DNA of 64,000 nucleotides from Punica granatum (taxonomy: Eukaryota; Streptophyta; Magnoliopsida; Myrtales; Lythraceae), in the NCBI RefSeq assembly GCF_007655135.1, contig NW_022204380.1:1-64000 (forward strand), written 5' to 3'. Shown here piece after piece: positions 57,380-64,000 of this stretch. The position numbers were made by a program, and so were the translations under genes. How positions within the stretch are numbered: position 1 is the first letter of the stretch; each line of letters opens with the position of its first letter. The notes beneath the pieces are model-generated. The model was given only the letters and a program-made list of their open reading frames with translations, was not told the DNA's origin and did not search any database.

Positions 57380-58701
57380 GGCTAGGCTAATGGCCCGATT
57401 AAGAGAAGCTAAGTGCAGTTAGGGGGGGAATTAGTGGGCTGCCGAAATTAGAGGGGCATTGATGAGGGGAAAATGTCATGTTGAGTGTAGGGGAAGGCAA
57501 AGGAGGGTGATAGGTGTGATGGATGTGTAAGAGGAAGGGATGGATGTGTAAGAGGTGTAAGAAGATTTGAATTTTGTGGTGGGGGGGAGCTTGAGCCGCC
57601 GGCCATAGGGGCAAGCCGTGGCTTATTGCGGCTGAGCCGCGGCTTGAGGGTTTGAGCCGTGGCTTGGGGTTGAGCCGCGGCTTGGTGGCTTGGCTTGGCT
57701 GAGCTGTGGGTCCCGTTCGATTGAGAGAAAAGCCGGAAAATGCTTGAAACCCAATTGAGCTTGCATCCGACCTCCGATGTCCAATTAATTTGAAGATTTG
57801 GAATGCTTGAACTACGAGAATTTGAACGAGCCCAATATCGCCATGCGTCGTGTGGACGAACGTTCAGGCGACTCGACGCCTCGAGAGTCGGTTTTGCCTC
57901 GTTTGGACATTCGGAGTGGAGTTTAGTGCCCCTCGACCCCCGATTGACCTTTGTGCATCCTTGCATTTGCTTTGGCGATCCTTTTGCCCCGTGAGTGATT
58001 GTTGGCTCGTCGTCCTCGGTCGGGGACCGTTGGCCCGGGAAGACCTAGGGACTTTGACCGGGGTTTTCTCAGTATGCCCTGAATGTCTTGAGGTGCTCGG
58101 GGATCATTGTGAGGTGCCCGGTAATCGTTGCAATCTCTGTTTTCCGTGGAAATGCCCCGAAGGTTCGCCGGGAGACGTTCGTGCCCACTGAAACGTAGCT
58201 CGGGAGACCGAGTCAAGTTCCGGAAGGTTGTCTGAAGCTTGTTCCCCGGCCCTGGTGGTCCCTGGATGCCTGTAAGCCCGTTTTGAGGGGCCGTTTGCTT
58301 GTCAGTGGGGCGAACCCCGGGAGCTCTGTCAGAAAAGGCGTCCGTGGGGATCGGGGTGTCCCGGCTTAAGCAGGATGCCCCGAAAATGCGCCCGGACGTG
58401 TCATTGGTCACTTTGGCACTGAGAGGGATTTTTGGAGTCCCATATTGGGCACCTTTCGGTGCTTCGGTGACTCGATGATGAATAGTGCCACAGTGTCAGC
58501 TCCGTCGTTTCGGGGATTCCTTGTTCGTTCGTTCTTCCGATGGCTTTCCTCCGCTTTTCTCAGTAGACCGTGCTCTTCTCCTATTGCTCATGACCCCATG
58601 CTCGCCTACTTGTCTCTGATTGCCGGGTGATAAATAGTGTCCCGGGCCTCGGTCGGAAATCCTCGTGTGGGAAGCCGGTGGGCCAAAATGGGTTGCTGAC
58701 A

Positions 58702-58715
58702 GCTTGCCCCTCTTT
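58702..58715 (-). promoter_or_regulatory. Polypurine tract of element D
   Basis: The minus strand reads AAAGAGGGGCAAGC, identical to element A. Confidence 0.8.
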
Positions 58716-58884
58716 GGTTGCATGCTCGGTTAGAGGATGTAGCCCAAGATCATGAGAGGCACCCTTTTTGGTCCCGGCGACTGCTTCTGTCGTTGTTCTC
58801 CGTGGTAGCTTGCCCCTCCTGTCATGAGATAGTAGCATGAGTGGGATTTGGAGGATGTGAAGTAGTAGGTGAAGGGCCGAAGCC

Positions 58885-58945
58885 CGCGGAAAGCAGTAAA
58901 ATGGACGCGAAGTCCGTGGACACGAAGTCCGAAAAGCAGTAAATT
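58885..58945 (-). repeat. Remnant of the A-type 61/76-bp repeat in D
   Basis: A single unit with ggacgcgaagtccgtggac and gaagcagtaaa-like blocks marks the site where element A carries 1.2 kb of array. Confidence 0.7.
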
Positions 58946-59039
58946 GTAAGTTTACGAAAAGTAGAGACAAGGGTTTATGGGTCCGTGTGGTGCAGGGAGG
59001 TAAGAACACGGGCTTATGGGCCCATGCAGCAAAGTAAAG

Positions 59040-60145
59040 ACAGGACTCGGCCCTGCAAAGGGTGAAGACGGGACTCGGCCCTGCAGAAAAGTAATGATGG
59101 GACTTGGCCCTGCATAAAAGTAATGATGGGACTTGGCCCTGCATAAAAGCAAAGATGGGACTCGGCCCTATAGAAAGGTAAAGACGAGACTCGGCCCTGC
59201 AGAATAGTGATGACGGGACTCGGCCCTGCAGAAAAATGATGATGGGACTTGGCCCTGCATGAAAGTGAAGATGGTGGGACTTGGCCCTACATAAGAGTGG
59301 TGGTGGGACTTGGCCCTGCATAAAAGCAAAGATGGGACTCGGCCCTACATAAAAGTAAAGATGGGGCTCGGCCCTGCAGAAGAGTAATGATGGGACTTGG
59401 CCCTGCATAAAAGTGAAGACGGGACTCGGCCCTGCAGAAAAGTGAAGACGGGACTTGGCCCTGCATAAAAGTGAAGACGGGACTCGGCCCTGCATAAAAG
59501 TGAAGATGGGGCTCGGCCCTGCAGAAAAGTAAAGATGGGACCTGGCCCTGCATAAAAGTGAAGACGGGACTCGGCCCTGCAGAAAAGTGATGACGGGACT
59601 TGGCCCTGCATGAAAGTGAAGACGGGACTCGGCCCTGCATAAAAGTAAAGATGGGGCTCGGCCCTGCAGAAAAATGATGACGGGACTTGGCCCTGCATGA
59701 AAGTGAAGACGGGACTCGGCCCTGCATAAAAGTAAAGATGGGGCTCGGCCCTGCATAAAAGTAAAGATGGGACTTGGCCATGCATAAAAGTGAAGACGGG
59801 ACTCGGCCCTGCAGAAAAGTGATGACGGGACTTGGCCCTGCATAAAAGTGAAGACGGGACTCGGCCCTGCAGAAAAGTGATGACGGGACTTGGCCCTGCA
59901 TGAAAGTGAAGACGGGACTCGGCCCTGCATAAAAGTAAAGATGGGGCTCGGCCCTGCAGAAAAATGATGACGGGACTTGGCCCTGCATGAAAGTGAAGAC
60001 GGGACTCGGCCCTGCATAAAAGTAAAGATGGGGCTCGGCCCTGCAGAAAAATGATGATGGGACTTGGCCCTGCATGAGAGTGAAGATGGTGGGACTTGGC
60101 CCTACATAAGAGTGATGACGGGACTTGGCCCTGCATGAAAGTGAA
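59040..60145 (-). repeat. 29-bp tandem array upstream of the PPT, element D
   Basis: About 38 units of 29 bp with core GGGACTCGGCCCTGCA followed by (t/g)aaaagtgaagac-like spacers; some units vary by a few bases. Alternating unit types (ctcggccctgcag and cttggccctgcat) suggest higher-order amplification of two or more units. Element A has only one related unit (gggccttggccctgcac, near 10350). Confidence 0.92.
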
Positions 60146-62879
60146 CGCCTACGTACCCCGTGAGACCGGGAATCAACGCCTGCCATGGTTCTAGCTGCTT
60201 GGCATCTGTGATCCTAACATCATTATCAAGTCATGGGATTACTAGTGATTTGTAAGCACAGGTAAAAGGAAGTGTTTGTGACGCATGCTCTTCCGTTTCG
60301 AGTCGCCTAGGCGACCCGTGGAGAGTTTTGATTCGGTGATGTGAATGGGGGTCCCGCTTTCAGAGGCCCCGATGCGAGGCCTCCAGGGCTTCTGTTGGCC
60401 TTGCATGGGCATATCGAGATGTTCTCAAAGGTGCCCAAGTGGCTCTATCGGTTGTTCGACGCGCCTGTGAGCTTAGGACCCTTCTCATCAAGGTGCCATA
60501 GGGCGGCTGCATTTGTAACCCGCATGGGGAATTTTTGTTCAAATTTGGTCAGACCTTGGTCTAGTCATTCCCAGAGTGTTATAACTAGACTCCCGGAAAG
60601 AAATGTCTAGGATTTTGGCTTTGTGGTAGCCGATTGAAGGGTGGCTGTGACCCATTTTGGAGTTGTGCAATGACAAAGAGAAAAGAGAAAGCTTGGGGAG
60701 CACGTTGCCCCAGGACTGAAGGGATACACGAGTTCACGCCTGCCGTGAGATGTACCCCCATTCTCTTCCGTCCTTCGGTTGGTGTTGGCTGTCTTGAACT
60801 GTTTGGATTGCGTGCTTGGTCGCCCGCTGTGCTTGAAGAAGAATCCGCCTTGGACAGTTGAGCTCGGTAGGAGAGCCGATCGGGGATCGTGTCGGAGTAG
60901 ACAACCTGGCCATTTCCCTTGGGGATCCCTGGTCTGCGCAGTGTGCGAGAGCCTAGGGTGACTATTTTGCTTATCTCTCATTTTACTCTCCTTTTGCTAC
61001 GGTCACCCGCCTCGGGGCCGTACCTCTTAACCTAAAGGGGATGAACTCTCCTTTTACCACGACCGCCCGCCTCGGGATTTTCAGTCGTGCCTCTCTTTTG
61101 CCCTAACTTTTGCCTAGATCTCCTCGAGGGGTTTTCGACCTAGCAGGCTCGATTCTTTTGTCTCTCGAGTTTGCAAAGGCGAAGTGCTCGAATGATTCGA
61201 CGTTCGAGTGCATTACGTTCTATCTCCGTCGAGGAGTTGCGACTGCTGCTTCCCTTTTTGTTGGGATTTGTTCATTTCTTTTGGATTGGGGGTGCCGGTG
61301 CTTTTGGTGAACCTCGGCATCGCCCCATTTTTTGTTGGCGGGTTTTTCCCGCTTCTTTTCTCTCTCTCTTCATTGGCGGGTTTATCCCACTTCTTTTCGC
61401 TCTGTTTTTTTTCTTGCAGCTGGGGTTTGTATTGTGCCCCTTGTATTTGTTTGAAACTCCTCGACTTTGCATCATCGATGCTGCTTTTGTTTGCTTCGCC
61501 CCATGGAGACTTGATGTACTTTGTTGTCCTAGCCCAATTTTGTGAGGGCTGGTTTTCTCAGAAGTCTGATGCTTGTGCACTCAAAAGCCGAACTTCGCGT
61601 CGTTTGTCCTTGCAAACTTTACAAGTCCTTTCCCCTATTGTCTAAAACGAAAACAAAATTGCCCCAAGGAGTGTGTGACCGAGGTTGTCTTGATACTTGC
61701 TATGGAAGATGCCCATTCTTGATGCGGATGACTAGGAGCATTCTAGTGTCATTTGTTGGAGTGACCCACTATGGCGACTTCAGGCGAGCTTTAACCAGGG
61801 ATGCCCCAGTGTACGTCGCTTGCCGAGGTCGTGTTGTCTCGAGCTTCAACCGGGGATGCCCCAGTGTACGTTGCTTGGACAGCCGGATGATGTCTGAGGT
61901 GGTCTCCATGTGAATGATGAATGCGAATGCCCCGATCTTCATTATTAATGTGACCTGAGGTGGGCGCCTTGTACAGTCATCGTCCCCGATCGTGCTTGTG
62001 GCTCCAGCATCAGTTGTACGCCGGAGAGGTGTGCTCTCAAAGCCGATAGGCATGTTTGTTTGTCGATTGAGACGGTTGCGCTGAAGGCATGCGGCTCATT
62101 CGGATGCTTCCGTCGTCGGCTTCATAGGGGGTACCTCCTTGTCGGGCCCTCTCCTACTGAAGTATAGGAAGAAAGACCCGATAGGAGTTCTCGAGGAGGC
62201 GTGAACCCACGCATCGCTCTTCGCCCGCAGTCGGTGTGTCCCTGTGAAGGATGACAAAGAAGATGATGCATTAGGCGATTATGCGGTGGAATATGTGGTA
62301 AGAAATGTAAGGTGGACCCATGGGAAATTCCTTCGTCCAGCGCGCGACCCATGGGGTGCCGCACGTGGGGGACATTCAATTCCGAGATTTAGTCATCGCC
62401 ACCCTGGAGTGGGCAGACCGTGGCTAGGGGCCACATAGGTGTACTTTCCCCTATTGCTGGTTGGCATGCGCAGCCGTCCTAGGGAAGGCTCGAGAAGCCG
62501 GATCCCATGAGGACAGACGAATCGAACAATTCCGACAGAACCAACAGGGCATCTTCGGGGCTGTCATAGTGCGCCCGTGAAGGGTTCGTTCATGCCTGGA
62601 GCTTGTTTGGGAATGCATATAAATGTAAAAGAGAGTTTAGGGAAGAGTGCATGTTGCCCCAGTGGCTGGTTGTTGGCCACAGTGGAGGGTGGGCAGGGAT
62701 CATTCTCCGGTCGGAGATGTGACCGTGCTAGTAACTTTCGCGGCGGGTGGGCAGGGCCATGTTCTGTTCATCGGAGCTGTCGCTTGTGATCTTTGCGGTT
62801 GAAGGATTAGACTTGCTCCTCGGAGTATCGCTTGGATGAATTTGAATCCAAGTCGATTTTGGATTTTAGTTGAGCCTGA

Positions 62880-63005
62880 AAGCAGTAAATGCGATGTGTC
62901 AAAACCTGAAAGTAGTAAATGCGGGGCCGGAGCCCAAAAGCAGTAAATGCAGGGCCGGAGCCCGATGTGGGGCCGAAGCCCGATGCAGTAAATGCGGGGT
63001 TGATA
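62880..63005 (-). repeat. Contracted 18/27-bp repeat region in D
   Basis: About five diverged units (gcagtaaatgc plus gggccggagccc) at the site corresponding to A 5182-6050. Confidence 0.75.
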
Positions 63006-64000
63006 GGAAAGTGCAAGAAATGCGAAAGCAAAGGTCAATGCTGAGGAATAGCGTGAGGCGCTGCAATGCGGTGACGCTGATTTGCTTGCGGCCTTGCTTT
63101 GTGAAGCAGGGATGGGGACTTAGTGTTGAAATCCTAAGGAGCTGGATGGATGGGAGACATTTGTTGTCTCAATTGTGGTCGATCAAGGTTCAAGTTGCCT
63201 TCTTGTCAGTTATTTCCTGCAATGGGAAGAGGAAAAGCAATGAAGGAACAAGAACTATTCGTAATTTGAATGCAACTACGTAGGGTAGCGAACTGGCCTG
63301 GTAGGCGTCATGCAAGCACACTGAAAGACATGCACAGGGTGTGTCGAGGATGAGTGCATGGGCAAGGTAGGGGTGTGCTCGCACGACGCGGAAAGGGCAC
63401 ACTCAGTTGTGCTGATGGAAGCACTTGTAGCATGGAGAGACGTGTGCTCAACCATGCAATGACATAATCGATTGCGCGGGATCAATGGGGAGTTAGCGTT
63501 GCTTGGATGGTTGGCCCTTGAGCTACTGATCGTCTCGCCGTGGAGGAAGGGTGAGGACCACGATTGGTACACCTGCAAAGGCGATCACAACTTTGTCTAC
63601 CGTGTGGTAGTGTTAATTCTCGTGTAAAACAGTAAATGAATAGGATGCGTGCAATGCGTGAGTTTTCAAAAGCTAATGTTGTCGTCCACATTGACTCGAA
63701 AGGTTCAAAGTACAATGCAAATTTTGTAAAATAGAGCCTTAAGCTGATTTGCCACCACACTCGGGGTTTGAGCGAGCGCGGCCTCGGAAAGTACTAGTTC
63801 TAGGCGAGGGCCTTGCGGAGATATCTATCCTAGAGTGCATGTGTGGGCCTCCTCGAGCCCTCTTCCTAGACCTCTCCAGGGCGGCGTTCGCTCAAGCGAG
63901 CTCCTGACCGCATCTCTGCATCTTGGCACGAGTTTGGGAGAGCTCCCTCTAAGGTGGTTGGCCGGTGAGTTCTTCATCTCTCAGCGACCTCTCGGTGATC

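Larger units (their letters stand above)
54480..58701 (-). repeat. 3' LTR of element D (4222 bp, 3' end missing)
   Basis: It starts TGTCAGCAACCCATTTTGG at 58701 and follows LTR A to the equivalent of A 2656, where it joins LTR I in inverted orientation. About 0.8 kb of the LTR end is missing, including the tetraloop hairpin. Confidence 0.85.
58581..60017 (-). other. 478-codon open frame over the 29-bp array, probably not a protein
   Basis: The minus-strand frame repeats MQGRVPSSLSCRAKSRHHF-like text with an 87-bp (3 x 29) cycle and then crosses the purine tract into the LTR. Two other frames (59287-60186 and 59345-60136) are also open. All arise because the 29-bp unit lacks stops. Confidence 0.25.
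54480..64000 (-). mobile_element. Element D: Tat/Ogre-like LARD, 3' LTR and interior
   Basis: The minus strand runs from the interior (64000 to 58702) through the purine tract to the 3' LTR (58701 to 54480, distal end missing). The interior is collinear with A 4183-10602 and likewise has no retroviral coding. It differs mainly in which tandem arrays are expanded. The 5' LTR should begin less than 1 kb beyond the right edge of the window. Confidence 0.85.
58716..64000 (-). mobile_element. Non-coding interior of element D
   Basis: Matches A's interior in reverse: 60300-62800 corresponds to A 6130-8400, 62880-63000 to a contracted 18/27-bp array and 63100-64000 to A 4183-5100. No gag or pol motif was seen. 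Antisense-to-element frames at 61171-61645 (+) match those at 7060-7534 (-) in A. Confidence 0.78.

Noticed and set aside
59040..60145. CRISPR-like regular array.
   Set aside because: Units are contiguous 29-bp tandem repeats without unique spacers, in a plant retrotransposon interior.

Overview
The window is repeat-dense nuclear DNA from a flowering plant, probably a eudicot. The evidence is Ty3/gypsy and Ty1/copia LTR retrotransposon protein fragments, plant-type tRNA primer sites and no host gene. I cannot name the species. I see no rRNA, tRNA, CRISPR array or intact host coding region. Essentially every base can be assigned to a nest of LTR retrotransposons.

Layout, left to right: element A (+) has a 5' LTR (1-3478, start off-window), a non-coding interior (3479-10602) and a complete 3' LTR (10603-15827). 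Element B (-) has interior 15828-18944 and 5' LTR 18945-24217. Element C (-) has leader 24218-24584 and 5' LTR 24585-28629. G1 is an internally deleted gypsy element (28630-29846). H is a small gag-only element (29847-32084). Element E (+) has LTR 32085-34950 and interior 34951-35628 plus 40637-41641, split by solo LTR F (35629-40636) with a 5-bp target duplication. G2 is a gypsy pol end plus LTR (-, 41642-42592). K is a copia element (-, 42593-45766). J is an LTR (-, 45767-49986). I is an LTR (+, 49987-54479). Element D (-) has 3' LTR 54480-58701 and interior 58702-64000, continuing off-window.

The borders support an insertion order. On the left, A lies in B, B in C, C in G1 and G1 in the 5' LTR of H. 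On the right, E lies in the 3' LTR of H; F and G2 lie in E; K lies in G2; J lies in K; I abuts J. H is therefore the oldest visible layer.

The dominant family (A, B, C, D, E, F, I, J) has LTRs of 2.9-5.3 kb beginning near TGTCAGCACCCCATTTTGG, a primer site TGGCGACTCCACTGGGGAC that fits a tRNA-Arg, the polypurine tract AAAGAGGGGCAAGC (A and D), and tandem arrays just upstream of that tract. This resembles the Tat/Ogre branch of Ty3/gypsy. However, the 7.1-kb interior of A has no gag, protease, reverse transcriptase or integrase, so it is a large non-autonomous, LARD-like family. Its two LTRs are nearly identical, so it moved recently, presumably using another element's proteins.

The most interesting signals are nucleic-acid structures conserved between divergent LTR copies: a repeated 15-nt hairpin with compensatory stem changes and a conserved TCCAACG loop, a second hairpin with a fixed AGAGGTGG loop, a CGACC/GGTCG tetraloop hairpin followed by a partial copy of the primer site, and a conserved splice-donor-like AG|GTAA. 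Their functions are unknown.
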